Positions 17,144 to 27,471 of a stretch of DNA of 64,000 bases are shown here, piece after piece. Source of the DNA: Saprospiraceae bacterium (GTDB lineage Bacteria; Bacteroidota; Bacteroidia; Chitinophagales; Saprospiraceae); contig JADKBS010000015.1 of the NCBI GenBank assembly GCA_016714985.1, positions 1 through 64,000 of the forward strand, written 5' to 3'. The notes under the pieces were generated by a model that did no database searches, was not told the origin of the DNA, and saw only the letters and a program-made list of their open reading frames with translations. Made by a program: the position numbers and the translations under genes. Each line of letters starts with the position of its first letter. Positions within the stretch are counted from its first letter, which is position 1.

Positions 17144-20100
17144 ATGGCAACTGCAATCACGAAATTCAAGCTAGTCATCCTTTTCTTGGCTTTGCCACTG
17201 CTGGCAAGCGCCACCACTTATACCTTCTCGGGCACGGGCGACTGGGGCGACACTTTGCGCTGGTCGCCTTCAATCCCACCAGCGACGCTGCTGGCAGGCG
17301 ATACCGTGCAGCTCGATGCTTCGGCAAATTGTACGGTGTCAAGCTTGAACCAGGTCATCCTCGCTGGGGCAGTGATGGAAGTGGCTACAGGCGCAGTGCT
17401 GACGGTGCAGAGCGGCCAAGGCTTCAACGTTTTTGGCTCGTTCAACAATGATGGAACGTTTGAACTGGTTGGCGAATTGACGATGGAGGCGGGTAGCACA
17501 GGCGACGGCGGGGGGGCACTGAACCTGAACAACGGCTTTCTTGTCCTGCGGAACAGCAATGGCGACCTGCCCGGCAACAGCTTCAACTGGGCGCTCGGCA
17601 CTTTCGTGATTGGAAGCGGGGCGACCTACACGGCCACCGGGGATTTCATCAAGCCTGTTTTCAGCACCTTCACCTTGGAGCCAAATGCCACCTTCGTTGC
17701 GCTGCAGGACTTTAGGGTTGAAAATATCGGCGTGCTTTTCAGTCAAGGGAATATCACAGTTCATGGTGCATTCGTACAAGGTGGGGATGTCAACAACTAC
17801 GGTATTTTCACGCTTTTAGGCACTTGCACTTTTAATTCTTCCTTGTTTGTCGGTAGTGGTATGCTGAACATCCACGGGGTTTGCACGGGGATACGGCTCC
17901 CCAACTGTCCGGTTCAATTGTTCGGCACCTATAAGATTGCTGCCTTCGTTGATGCTGGTCAGCTTAATTTCAACCTCCTCACCATGCACGCTGGGGCTTT
18001 GTTCATCATAGGACAAGCTTCAACGGTTGATGTGTCACAGTCCAATTCGCTGAACATCCCGCCAGGTACAAACTTTATTGTGGAGGCTTTCGCCAAACTT
18101 ACTTGTGACGGCACCATCAACAACCAGGGCAACTTCAACCTCGATGGAGAACTGCAACTTGGTGGGTATTTTACCAATGCAGGCAGCTTCAACCAAAATG
18201 GGACACTCAGCAACAGTCCCAACTCTGTGCTGACGCTCACCACCGGGACTAACTTCAATACATCCGTTGATTTCACCAATGCGGGCACCCTGAACCTCGG
18301 CACGAATAATTTCAATTGCTCAGGCCTTTTCTCCAACCTCGGTACGCTCAACCTGAACGGCGGCAGCGATTTTTCCAACACATCGAATTTCGTAAGCAAT
18401 GGCACGGTAAACTTGAGCGGCGGCACGCTCCGCATCGTACAAAGTGCCAATGTTTTTTTCAACTGGAGCAGCGGCTCGCTGACCATCGTCAATGGGGCGA
18501 CACTCACTGCTACGGGGAATTTTGCGAAACCATTTTTAAGCAATATGAACTTGGAGCCAAATGCCAGCTTCGTTGCGCTGCAGGACTTTAGGGTTGAAAA
18601 TATCGGCGTACTTTTCAGTCAAGGGAATATCACAGTTCATGGTGCATTCGTACAAGGTGGGGATGTCAACAACTACGGCATTTTCACGCTTTTAGGCACT
18701 GGCACTTTTACTTCTTCCTTGTTTGTCGGTAGTGGTGTGCTGAACATCCACGGGGTTTGCACAGGGATTCGGCTCCCCAACTGTCCGGTTCAATTGTTCG
18801 GCACCTATAAGATTGCTGCCTTCTCCAGTGCAGGGCAAATGAGTTTTAATAGCTTCACCATGCACCCTGGTGCCTCTTTTATCATGGAAATCGCCTCGAC
18901 TGGCTTCATTCACCAGCCTACCACGCTGAGCGTCCCGCCAGGAGCAACCGTTTTACTGGAGAATGGGGCCAAGCTTACCTGCGATGGTACCATCCACAAC
19001 CAAGGCAGCCTCAACCTCAACGGAGAACTGCAATTAGGTGGTTTCATCAACAACACTGGCAACCTAATCAATGACGGCAGTTTCAACCTGAACACGGGTG
19101 CGACCCTTGTTTTCAACAACACGACGGGAGCCATGCCCGGTGGTGCGTTCAATTGGGCGAGCGGTAGCAGCGTTATCGTGGAGAACGGCACCACCGTGTC
19201 AATAGACGCACCGCTCAACATCCCAACTGGTCGGCAACTGGCCATAAACGGCACCCTGCAAATCAACGCAGCCCTGACCAACGCTGGGAACCTCGACCTC
19301 AATGCTGGCGGAAAGCTCCTCCTGAACACGTCCTCCTCCGCTATGCCCGGCGGCAATTTCAACTGGAGCAGTGGCGGCACTTTTTCCATAGGCAGCGGCG
19401 GCCAGCTCAATTTGAGCACCTTGCTCAATATCGGCTCCGGCAGGTTGCTGGAAGTGCAGCCAAGCGGCAGCTTGAACCATACGGCTGGCACGCTCACAGT
19501 ACAATCCGGCGGGCTGCTGGATGTGGACGGCATCTTGAACAACAGCGCAAACCTGACCATCAGCGGGGGCGGGAATGTGACCAATGCGGGTGAAACCAAC
19601 CACACGGGAGGCACGCTGCAAGTGCTGGGACTTCTCGCCAATACGGGCACGCTGAACCTCGCAGCAAGCTTCACCCTTAGCAGCGGCGGCAATTTGAACA
19701 ACACGGGCGAGGTCAACCACACGGCAGGTTCTTTTCAAGTAGCTGGCAATATCACCAATAGCCGCGATATGAACAACGGTGCTGGCCTGACCATCGTCAA
19801 TGGCGGCAACTGCAACAATACGGGCAGTTTCAACCACACGGGCGGAACGATTCAAATCATAACGGGCGGTGCGCTGACCAACGCCAGTGGCGGCGAATTC
19901 ACCAACAATGCCAACATTACCAATCTCGGTAGCTTCAACAACAACGGCAGTTATTTGGGCGGCGGCATCTTCAACGGTTTTTTCCAGAACAGCGCAGGCG
20001 GCACCTTCTCCCCCGGCAACTCGCCCGGCTGCCACAGTTTCGGCAACAGCATGGGCAATGCGGGCACCATCCTCATGGAAATTGGCGGGGCGACGTTCTG

Positions 20101-20863
20101 CGATGAACACGACCGCTTCGGAGTGGCAGAATCTGCCAATCTCGGCGGCTCTTTGCAAATCCAATTGGTCAACGGCTTTGTGCCATCGGCGGGGCAAGAA
20201 TTCACCCTGCTGCTGGCGGATTTCATCAGTGGCACCTTCTCCTCCGTGCAGTTCCCCGGTGGCACGACGGGCACGGTGCTCTACTTTGCCAACGAGGTGA
20301 AGGTGAAGTTTCAAGGTATTTTGCCTGTCGAACTGCTTGATTTTCAAGCATTTGCCGAAGGCGAAAAAATTCGGCTGGCATGGAAAACGGCTTCTGAACA
20401 GAACAACGAAGGCTTTTTCTTAGAACGGCTTTCGGTGGACGGTTTACGGTGGACGGAGATTGGCTTTGTAGCTGGCAATGGCACAACGACGACCAAGCAA
20501 TCCTATCAATTTTACGATGAAAAACCCTTGCCCGGTGTGAATTATTATCGCCTGCGGCAAATGGACTTTGATGGTCGGGAAGAGTTCTCGGAGGTGGTGA
20601 GCTTAGACTTTCCAGGTTTTGAAAACCTGGAAAGTCTGGTACGGGTCTTCCCCAACCCCGTCACCGGCGGCGAGCTGACACTTGTTTTGCCAGGTGATTT
20701 TGAAGAAGAAATCATCGCTGAAATCTTCGACACAACGGGGAGGCTAATGCGTTCAATACCCATTAGGGGAGGCGTCAACTCCATTGATTTGCAAGGCTTG
20801 GGAACAGGTATTTACACGCTAATGATGGGCCAATACCAGGAGCGAATCTTAATACGACCTTAG
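17144..20863 (+). CDS. Large Asn/Gly-rich secreted protein with T9SS type A sorting domain
   Basis: The protein has 1239 residues with a clear signal peptide (MATAITKFKLVILFLALPLLASA). Most of it consists of short degenerate repeats of the kind L-x-N-x-G-x-(L/F)-N with many Asn, Gly and Thr, typical of right-handed beta-helix or adhesin-like surface proteins. A block of about 91 residues is present twice, almost unchanged. Near residue 1060 an LPVELLDFQAFAEG…LAWKTASEQNNEGFFLERL segment begins the usual linker, and the last 70 residues (VRVFPNPVTGG…GIYTLMMGQYQERILIRP) are a T9SS type A sorting signal. It should therefore be exported through the T9SS and attached to the cell surface or released. 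Its specific function is unknown; adhesion is an inference. Confidence 0.9.
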   Translation: MATAITKFKLVILFLALPLLASATTYTFSGTGDWGDTLRWSPSIPPATLLAGDTVQLDASANCTVSSLNQVILAGAVMEVATGAVLTVQSGQGFNVFGSFNNDGTFELVGELTMEAGSTGDGGGALNLNNGFLVLRNSNGDLPGNSFNWALGTFVIGSGATYTATGDFIKPVFSTFTLEPNATFVALQDFRVENIGVLFSQGNITVHGAFVQGGDVNNYGIFTLLGTCTFNSSLFVGSGMLNIHGVCTGIRLPNCPVQLFGTYKIAAFVDAGQLNFNLLTMHAGALFIIGQASTVDVSQSNSLNIPPGTNFIVEAFAKLTCDGTINNQGNFNLDGELQLGGYFTNAGSFNQNGTLSNSPNSVLTLTTGTNFNTSVDFTNAGTLNLGTNNFNCSGLFSNLGTLNLNGGSDFSNTSNFVSNGTVNLSGGTLRIVQSANVFFNWSSGSLTIVNGATLTATGNFAKPFLSNMNLEPNASFVALQDFRVENIGVLFSQGNITVHGAFVQGGDVNNYGIFTLLGTGTFTSSLFVGSGVLNIHGVCTGIRLPNCPVQLFGTYKIAAFSSAGQMSFNSFTMHPGASFIMEIASTGFIHQPTTLSVPPGATVLLENGAKLTCDGTIHNQGSLNLNGELQLGGFINNTGNLINDGSFNLNTGATLVFNNTTGAMPGGAFNWASGSSVIVENGTTVSIDAPLNIPTGRQLAINGTLQINAALTNAGNLDLNAGGKLLLNTSSSAMPGGNFNWSSGGTFSIGSGGQLNLSTLLNIGSGRLLEVQPSGSLNHTAGTLTVQSGGLLDVDGILNNSANLTISGGGNVTNAGETNHTGGTLQVLGLLANTGTLNLAASFTLSSGGNLNNTGEVNHTAGSFQVAGNITNSRDMNNGAGLTIVNGGNCNNTGSFNHTGGTIQIITGGALTNASGGEFTNNANITNLGSFNNNGSYLGGGIFNGFFQNSAGGTFSPGNSPGCHSFGNSMGNAGTILMEIGGATFCDEHDRFGVAESANLGGSLQIQLVNGFVPSAGQEFTLLLADFISGTFSSVQFPGGTTGTVLYFANEVKVKFQGILPVELLDFQAFAEGEKIRLAWKTASEQNNEGFFLERLSVDGLRWTEIGFVAGNGTTTTKQSYQFYDEKPLPGVNYYRLRQMDFDGREEFSEVVSLDFPGFENLESLVRVFPNPVTGGELTLVLPGDFEEEIIAEIFDTTGRLMRSIPIRGGVNSIDLQGLGTGIYTLMMGQYQERILIRP
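17675..17947 (+). repeat. 273-bp intragenic direct repeat, copy 1
   Basis: This stretch, from TTGGAGCCAAATGCC to ATTGCTGCCTTC, recurs 876 bp downstream with only a handful of substitutions. The spacing is exactly 292 codons, so the frame is kept. Confidence 0.9.
18551..18823 (+). repeat. 273-bp intragenic direct repeat, copy 2
   Basis: This is the second copy of the block at 17675-17947. Flanking sequence in the gene is much more divergent than the block itself, which points to recent duplication or gene conversion. Confidence 0.9.
20605..20637. repeat. Perfect 16-bp-arm palindrome inside a coding region
   Basis: AGACTTTCCAGGTTTT is followed by one G and then its exact complement. It lies in frame in the T9SS gene just before the sorting domain and is translated as LDFPGFENLES. 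A strong hairpin inside a coding sequence is unusual for a terminator and looks like an inserted palindromic element. Confidence 0.85.
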
Positions 20864-20918
20864 AATTGGGGCGAAAAATCCATTGTCTTGCCAATTTTGG
20901 TCAAATCAGGTTTCTTGC

Positions 20919-20952
20919 TTTGCAAAAATCCAGTGGCTGTTCGCTACATTTG
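20919..20952 (+). promoter_or_regulatory. Candidate Bacteroidota promoter (TTTG-N22-TACATTTG)
   Basis: A TACATTTG box (20945-20952) matches the -7 consensus TAnnTTTG, with TTTG 22 bp upstream. It would start transcription about 35-40 bp before the ATG at 20997, and it argues against the longer ORF start at 20883. Confidence 0.55.
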
Positions 20953-20996
20953 TCACAATCAGTCAGACCAAAAAAACCTTTGACCAATTGTGGACA

Positions 20997-23900
20997 ATGG
21001 AACTTGCACTTTTCCCTTACCGCTTACCTGTTTTAATCAGACTCTGCCTTCTCGCATGGATGCTGATTGCTGGCCTACAAAGCCAACTTCATGCTTGCGC
21101 AACACCCCCGCAAATGTCGGGCATCGCCAATATTTGCCCAGGGCAAACTGGCGATATTTCAGTGGCCAATGCGGCAAGTTATGTCGGCTTTGCTTGGAGC
21201 ACTGGCGCAGCAACGCCAACCATCCAAGTTTCAAGCCCCGGCACCTACGTCGTCACCGTCACGGATGCGGCAAGTTGCACCGCCACAGGTAGTATCACGG
21301 TCACTTCCAATACTACGATTACGGATATTTCAGCAGCCATCACCCCGCAGAGCAGTTGCATAAACGTGAACGGTGCAGTGAACATCACGGTTGACCCGGT
21401 TGGTGCCTATACTTTTGCCTGGTCAAATGGGCAGTCCACCGAAGACCTGCTCAACCTCATTGGGGAACGCTATACGGTGACGGTAACGGATGCAGCGGGC
21501 TGCACGGCCACGGCCCTGTTCATCGTCCCCGACAATACGGCGCCGCCCATTTTTGAACTTAACAGCTCGCCGACCACCTGTATGCAGGCCGACGGCAATA
21601 TCGTCCTAACGATGAACCCGCCCACTGGCAATTACACCTTCCAATGGAGTTCTGGGCAAACCACCCAAAACATCCTTCAGGTATTTCCAGGGCCTTATTC
21701 CGTGACCATTACCAATGGCAATGATGGCTGCACGAGCTTGGCGAACACCACCCTTGCCAACACCAACTTCGTGCCCCAAGTGACGGGAATGGTCACCCCA
21801 AACAATGGCTGTTCTGGAGGGAACGGCAGTATTAGCCTGGAAGTGGAACCCGATGTTGTGACCTACACCTACAATTGGTCGAATGGTGGCACGGGCCCTG
21901 TTTTGAGCGATTTGACGGGGGGGAGCTATACGGTCACGGTCACGCATGGCGTGGTCTGCACGGCAGTTGTTACCTTCGAAATCATCAATGTCCCAACACA
22001 AATAGATGTGCAAGGGGCTTCGACGCCGGAGCTTTGCGGCACGTCGAACGGGGAAGTGGACATTACCCCTACACCTTTTGGCATATACAATTACCAGTGG
22101 TCGAACGGTGCTACGGCGCAGGATTTGACGGGGGTTCAAGCAGGTTCCTATACTGTTACAGTGTCTTCTGGGAATTCCAATTGTACGGCCACGGCCACGT
22201 TTTTTGTCGGCGACCAAAGCCTCGGTTTTAGTTTTTCAGAACAAATGACCGCCAATACCAAATGCGCCAATTTCAACGGTACATTGAATATAGACGTGTC
22301 GCCGCCCGGCAACTATACCTACGCTTGGTCGAACGGGGCCAGCACGCAGGACATCAACCATTTACAAGGGGGCGCTTACACCGTCACGGTTTCCTATGGG
22401 AATGGCTGCACGGGCGAGGCCAGCTTCACAGTTGACGACGCATTGGAGCACCCAACGGTAATCTACAACGTCTCACTGTCGTCGTGTGGGCTGTCCAATG
22501 GGGCGATCGACCTGTTCCTTGACCCGCCCGCTGGCAACAGCTTCAGTTGGACGAACGGCGCCAATTCGGAAGACCTCAACAACCTGCAAGCGGGCAATTA
22601 TGGCGTCACGGTAACTGCGCAAAACGGCTGCACAACGACCGACATTATCACCGTTCAAAACGCCGGGGCGAATTTCACCCTCGCTGCAACTACTGCCGCC
22701 AATACCGCATGCACCGGGGCAAACGGGGCCGTGAACCTTACTGTCACGCCAACAGGTTCCTACACCTACACTTGGTCTAATGGTGCTGCTTCGCAAAACC
22801 TGGCGAACGTTGCCGCAGGCAGCTACACCGTCACCGTCTCGGCTGGCGGGAACTGTACAGCAATAGCCAGCTATACCGTTCCGAACAACTCCGGTGCACC
22901 GAGCCTTGTTGCCATTTTCAGCAGCGCAACTTGCGGAACAGCGAACGGCAGCGTTAACTTAACCGTTTCACCATCAGGCAGTTATGGCTTCGCATGGTCA
23001 AACGGGGCGAGCACGGAAGACCTCGCCACCATTGCCCCCGGCAGCTACACAGTGACGGTCACAGGCGTCAACGGCTGCACCAGTTCCACCTCGGTGCAGG
23101 TGCAAAATTCGACGCCGAGCCTCCCACTCAGTGGCATCGCCATGCCGAACAGTTCCTGCCAATTGCCGAATGGCAGCATTGATTTGAGCATAGGTCAGAC
23201 AGGCAGTTTCACCTATCAATGGTCGAACGGGGCCAGCAGCGAAGACCTCCAAAACATTGCCGCAGGCACCTATACCGTTACCGTAACACAAGGCGTAAAC
23301 TGCACAGCCACAGCTAGTTATGATGTGTCAAACAACACGCCAGCACCTGTCCTGACGGCCACGCCTATGCCAGCCACATGCGGTTTGCCCACGGGCAGCA
23401 TTGACCTAAGCGTGTCGCCTGGCACTGGCAACAGCTTTTCGTGGACGAGCGGGGCCAGCAGCGAAGACCTGCAAAACCTGCCCCCCGGCACTTACACCGT
23501 CACCGTGACAGGTGCAAATGGTTGCTCCGCAACGACCAGCATCAATGTGGCCGACACGCCTGCCGCTATCAACCCAACGGGCATTTCCATCCCGAACACC
23601 TCGTGTACCTTGCCGAATGGAAGCATAGACCTCTCCGTGGCACAGCCCGGCAATTTCAACTACCAATGGTCAACGGGCGCAACCACCGAAGACCTGCAAA
23701 ACCTCGCCCCTGGCAATTATGCCGTCACGGTCACGCTTGGTTCGACTTGCTCCATTTCGGCAGACTTCACGGTTGAAAACGACTCGCCTGCCCCGCTCCT
23801 CGCAGGCATTGCGGTAGCTGCGACATGTGGGCAAGCCAACGGGGAAATTGATTTGACCATTACCGCCTCCATCGGCACCGACCTGCTTTGGTCGAACGGC

Positions 23901-26531
23901 CTCACAACCGAGGACTTGGCCGGCCTAGCACCCGGTTCCTATACCGTCACAGTCACGGCGGGCAATGGTTGCTCCGCAATGGCATCCATCCAAGTCACGA
24001 ACCTGAACAGCAATTTCAGTTTGGTGGCTGCGTCAATGGCCAGCTCCTCCTGTGTTTCGCCCAATGGTCAGGTGCAGCTAAACGTTTCGCCGTCAGGTAG
24101 TTATGATTATTTGTGGTCGAATGGGGCAATGAGCCAAAACCTCCAAAACGTGCCCGCTGGCAACTATTCCGTCACCGTCACAGATGCCAGTGGCTGCTCC
24201 GACATTGAGACAGCAACCGTGACGGGTGCGGTGCAGCCAACGGTTGCAGTCACAGGGCCAGCGGCTGTTTGTGCAGCGACTGCCGCCGTTTTGCAGGCCG
24301 ATGCTGGCTTCTCGAACTATGCCTGGAGCAATGGGCCAACCTCCCAAACCAACACCGTAGCACAGCCCGGCAACTACTTTGTCACTGCCACGGATGCCAA
24401 TGGTTGCTCCGCAACGGCCAGTTTCACGGTCGGCACACTTCCAGCGCCCACGCCAAGCATCGCCGGGCCGACGGCCATTTGCGTAGGAGGCAGTGCTGAT
24501 TTTACGGTCGGTGGCGGTGTTTTCAATCAAATCATTTGGAGCAATGGCGCTACTGCATCAAACATAATAGTGTCACAAGCAGGCACTTACGCTGTTACTG
24601 TAACGGATGCGAACGGATGCACGGGTATCGCTTCGCAAAACTTGAGCATAGGCAATTCCCTGCTACCCGCAATTGCCTTGGATGTGGATGGCTGTGCTCA
24701 AACAGCCCTACTCGATGCTGGCGTTGGCTACACCAATTACCTATGGTCGAATGGGGCAACAGGGCAAATACTCAACGTTTCCGCTCCCGGCAATTATACC
24801 GTCACCGTCAGCGATGGCAGTGGTTGCACGGGCGAAGATGCCGCCACGGTCAGTTTCCCAACGCTGCTACAGGTGCAGATTTCGGGGGCAAGCGCCATTT
24901 GCCTGGGTGCCAGTACCCAGTTTTCCGTACCGAATATTTATCCGCAGATCCTTTGGAACACGGGGGAGACGACACCCGCTATTTTGGCCTCACAGCCGGG
25001 CAGTTATGCCGTCACCATCACCGACACCAACGGTTGCACGGCCATTGACGACCATTTGCTGACGGTCGGCGGAAGCCTCGTGCCCGATATTGCGCCAGCA
25101 CCCCCCACCTGTGATGGCACTGCGGTGCTGGATGCCGGGCCAGGCTATGCCACTTATCTTTGGTCAAATGGGCTGACCTCGCAGACGGTGACAGTTACGG
25201 CGGCAGGCACGTATTCTGTTACCGTAAGTGATTCACCATCAGGTGGTTGTAGTGGTTCAGCGAGCGAGGCGGTAAATTTCCCATCGCCGCCTCAGGTTCA
25301 GATTAATGGAGCGGAGAACCTTTGCGAAGGCGACGTGACGGACTTGGCTGCCACTGGCAATTTTGTGCAATACCTCTGGAGCACAGGCGAGGTCGCTCCG
25401 CAAATCAGCATCTCGCAAGGCGGCAGCTATGCCGTGACCGTGACCAATGCCCAAGGCTGTACGGCCACCAATTCGTGGTCGGTGGCACAGCTTTTTGACG
25501 CAGTCACCTACCTGCAAACCGTTTCCTGCGACCCGCTTGACACGGGCACGGTGGAGACGTTTTTCACTACGCTGGCTGGTTGTGATAGCATGGTAGTGAC
25601 CACCACCACCTTGTCGCAGCCGATTACGGGCAGCCTTGAATTGCTGGTTTGCGAAGGCGAACTGGCCATTTACAACGGCGTGGGCATACCCGTTGGTGGC
25701 TCGCATGAGTTCGTTTTCACGGCGGCAAAAGGCTGTGATTCCATCGTAACCGTGAGCGTGGCAGCGCTCCCAGCGGTTAGTTTCGTGTTGTTGGCGAGCA
25801 TCACCTGCTGGAACAAATCAGAAGGGCAAATCCAAGTTGAAATGATGGGCGGCACCGAGCCTTTCCAATACGCAATTGATGGTGGAGCACCCTATGGTTT
25901 TCCAGCATTTGTTCAATTGTCAGGCGGGCCACACACGGTCGTGGTGGAGGATGCGAACGGTTGCAAACATGCCGAGGACATCGTGGTGCCACAGACCAAC
26001 CAATCCATTTTGATGGTCGAGGATGCCATTATCCCGTGCCCGGAGGGGAAAGCTAACATCCAGCCGATACTCCTTGCCGACCATCCCGAAGCGGTAGTTT
26101 GGACTTGGACTACTGGCTCCAATTTGCCCGAAACAGAAATCACGGATGAAGGCATTTACGGGGTGGAGGTGGACGACGGCTGCGAGGTGATCTCACGGGA
26201 ATTTACGGTGGAATGGGACGAGGAATATCACCGCAATGAGTTCTTCTATGTGCCAAACAGTTTTTCGCCAAACGACGATGCCTACAATGACGAGTTTTTG
26301 GCTTACAAAGTGCCAAGCGTGGACCTACTTTCCTATGAAATGCACGTTTTCGACCGCTGGGGCGCAGAGATGTTCTACTCCAATGCCATTGATTGGGGCT
26401 GGAACGGCAAATACAGAGGCGAGCACATGCAGCCCGGTGTTTATGCATGGTTCATCAAGGCAAAGGTGCTAGTCTGTGGCCTTCGGGAAGTGGAGGTTTT
26501 CTTGAAAGGAGGGGTGACGGTGATGCGATAA
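20997..26531 (+). CDS. Giant SprB-repeat adhesin with T9SS type B (gliding motility-associated) C-terminus
   Basis: The protein has 1844 residues from ATG 20997. Its signal peptide covers LFPYRLPVLIRLCLLAWMLIAGLQSQLHA. I count 20 cores of the form W-[ST]-x-G or close to it (WSNGASTED, WTNGANSED and similar), each followed by a G-x-Y-x-V-T-V segment and a Cys-containing strand. This is the SprB repeat seen in the mobile gliding adhesins of Bacteroidota. The last 95 residues (VPNSFSPNDDAYND… ending FLKGGVTVMR) are the gliding motility-associated type B sorting domain. The product should be moved to the surface by the T9SS and act as an adhesin or in motility. The signalling pair encoded just downstream could regulate it, but that is inference. 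Confidence 0.92.
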   Translation: MELALFPYRLPVLIRLCLLAWMLIAGLQSQLHACATPPQMSGIANICPGQTGDISVANAASYVGFAWSTGAATPTIQVSSPGTYVVTVTDAASCTATGSITVTSNTTITDISAAITPQSSCINVNGAVNITVDPVGAYTFAWSNGQSTEDLLNLIGERYTVTVTDAAGCTATALFIVPDNTAPPIFELNSSPTTCMQADGNIVLTMNPPTGNYTFQWSSGQTTQNILQVFPGPYSVTITNGNDGCTSLANTTLANTNFVPQVTGMVTPNNGCSGGNGSISLEVEPDVVTYTYNWSNGGTGPVLSDLTGGSYTVTVTHGVVCTAVVTFEIINVPTQIDVQGASTPELCGTSNGEVDITPTPFGIYNYQWSNGATAQDLTGVQAGSYTVTVSSGNSNCTATATFFVGDQSLGFSFSEQMTANTKCANFNGTLNIDVSPPGNYTYAWSNGASTQDINHLQGGAYTVTVSYGNGCTGEASFTVDDALEHPTVIYNVSLSSCGLSNGAIDLFLDPPAGNSFSWTNGANSEDLNNLQAGNYGVTVTAQNGCTTTDIITVQNAGANFTLAATTAANTACTGANGAVNLTVTPTGSYTYTWSNGAASQNLANVAAGSYTVTVSAGGNCTAIASYTVPNNSGAPSLVAIFSSATCGTANGSVNLTVSPSGSYGFAWSNGASTEDLATIAPGSYTVTVTGVNGCTSSTSVQVQNSTPSLPLSGIAMPNSSCQLPNGSIDLSIGQTGSFTYQWSNGASSEDLQNIAAGTYTVTVTQGVNCTATASYDVSNNTPAPVLTATPMPATCGLPTGSIDLSVSPGTGNSFSWTSGASSEDLQNLPPGTYTVTVTGANGCSATTSINVADTPAAINPTGISIPNTSCTLPNGSIDLSVAQPGNFNYQWSTGATTEDLQNLAPGNYAVTVTLGSTCSISADFTVENDSPAPLLAGIAVAATCGQANGEIDLTITASIGTDLLWSNGLTTEDLAGLAPGSYTVTVTAGNGCSAMASIQVTNLNSNFSLVAASMASSSCVSPNGQVQLNVSPSGSYDYLWSNGAMSQNLQNVPAGNYSVTVTDASGCSDIETATVTGAVQPTVAVTGPAAVCAATAAVLQADAGFSNYAWSNGPTSQTNTVAQPGNYFVTATDANGCSATASFTVGTLPAPTPSIAGPTAICVGGSADFTVGGGVFNQIIWSNGATASNIIVSQAGTYAVTVTDANGCTGIASQNLSIGNSLLPAIALDVDGCAQTALLDAGVGYTNYLWSNGATGQILNVSAPGNYTVTVSDGSGCTGEDAATVSFPTLLQVQISGASAICLGASTQFSVPNIYPQILWNTGETTPAILASQPGSYAVTITDTNGCTAIDDHLLTVGGSLVPDIAPAPPTCDGTAVLDAGPGYATYLWSNGLTSQTVTVTAAGTYSVTVSDSPSGGCSGSASEAVNFPSPPQVQINGAENLCEGDVTDLAATGNFVQYLWSTGEVAPQISISQGGSYAVTVTNAQGCTATNSWSVAQLFDAVTYLQTVSCDPLDTGTVETFFTTLAGCDSMVVTTTTLSQPITGSLELLVCEGELAIYNGVGIPVGGSHEFVFTAAKGCDSIVTVSVAALPAVSFVLLASITCWNKSEGQIQVEMMGGTEPFQYAIDGGAPYGFPAFVQLSGGPHTVVVEDANGCKHAEDIVVPQTNQSILMVEDAIIPCPEGKANIQPILLADHPEAVVWTWTTGSNLPETEITDEGIYGVEVDDGCEVISREFTVEWDEEYHRNEFFYVPNSFSPNDDAYNDEFLAYKVPSVDLLSYEMHVFDRWGAEMFYSNAIDWGWNGKYRGEHMQPGVYAWFIKAKVLVCGLREVEVFLKGGVTVMR

Positions 26532-26618
26532 ATTGATTAGGTTCCCTTCGGGAATGACAAAAGATTGCGGATTGGCTGCATTCCCCTATTTTCGCCGCTC
26601 ATTCACCATTCAAATCAA

Positions 26619-27386
26619 ATGGAAAAAATCCATACCCTCATTGTTGAAGATGAAGCCATTGTGGCCCTTGATCTCGCCGACCGGCTGGAAGACATGGGCT
26701 ACACGGTGGCAGGTACGGCGGCCTCTGGCGAGGCGGCCTTGCGCATTTTTGAGCGCAAGCCCGTGGACATCGTGCTGATGGACATCCACATCCAAGGCCC
26801 AATGGACGGCATTGATACCGCTTTGAAAATCAGGGAGTTGCGCCCTGTGCCACTCATCTACCTCACCGCCCAGACCGATGCGCCTACCGTCGAGCGGGCA
26901 AAAGCAACCTTCCCCTCAGCTTATTTGGCGAAGCCGTTCGATGAAAAAAACCTGCAATTGGCCATCGAAATGGCGCTGCACAATTTCGCCTTCCAAACGC
27001 CTGTGGTCGCACCTGCAAAACCTGAACTACCCGTCGAGAAAATCAGCCTCAACGCCGACAATATCCTGCGCACCGAGGCGGCCATTTTCATCAAACAGAA
27101 CTACAAGTTCGTGAAGTTCAAGCCCGAAGACCTGCTCTACTGCCAGGCCGACGGCGTCTATACCGACCTCATCACAAAGGAGAAAAAATACACCCTGCGC
27201 CTCACTTTGCAGCAGGTGGTGGACAAGCTGCAATTCCCCCCGCTGGTCAGGGTTCACCGCTCCTATGCCATCAATCGCCTGAACATCGAGAGCTTCACCG
27301 ACCAAGACGTGACGGTAGGAAGTGTGGAAATCCCGGTGGGGGCGAGCTTTCGGGAGGAGTTTTTGGGTGGGTTCCAGTTTTCTTAG
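26619..27386 (+). CDS. LytTR-family response regulator
   Basis: The protein has 255 residues from ATG 26619 (MEKIHTLIVEDEA); the longer ORF start at 26565 adds a non-conserved leader. It has an N-terminal receiver domain with the acidic pair in VEDEA, phospho-acceptor D55 (VLMDIHI), a conserved Thr (YLTAQ) and Lys (LAKPFD). About residues 150-255 form a LytTR DNA-binding domain (FIKQNYKFVKFKPEDLLYCQADGVYT…VRVHRSYAINR). The sensor kinase gene starts 85 bp downstream in the same direction, making a cognate two-component pair very likely. The targets are unknown. Confidence 0.92.
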   Translation: MEKIHTLIVEDEAIVALDLADRLEDMGYTVAGTAASGEAALRIFERKPVDIVLMDIHIQGPMDGIDTALKIRELRPVPLIYLTAQTDAPTVERAKATFPSAYLAKPFDEKNLQLAIEMALHNFAFQTPVVAPAKPELPVEKISLNADNILRTEAAIFIKQNYKFVKFKPEDLLYCQADGVYTDLITKEKKYTLRLTLQQVVDKLQFPPLVRVHRSYAINRLNIESFTDQDVTVGSVEIPVGASFREEFLGGFQFS

Positions 27387-27471
27387 GTTTAAATGGTTTA
27401 TTGGGTTTAAAATGGTTAAATATTTACCGAACAAAACCCACGTTACGATTAAACATCCTATACCAATTAAA

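Noticed and set aside
19199..20347. 382-codon minus-strand ORF
   Set aside because: Antisense to the repeat region of the T9SS protein at 17144-20863.
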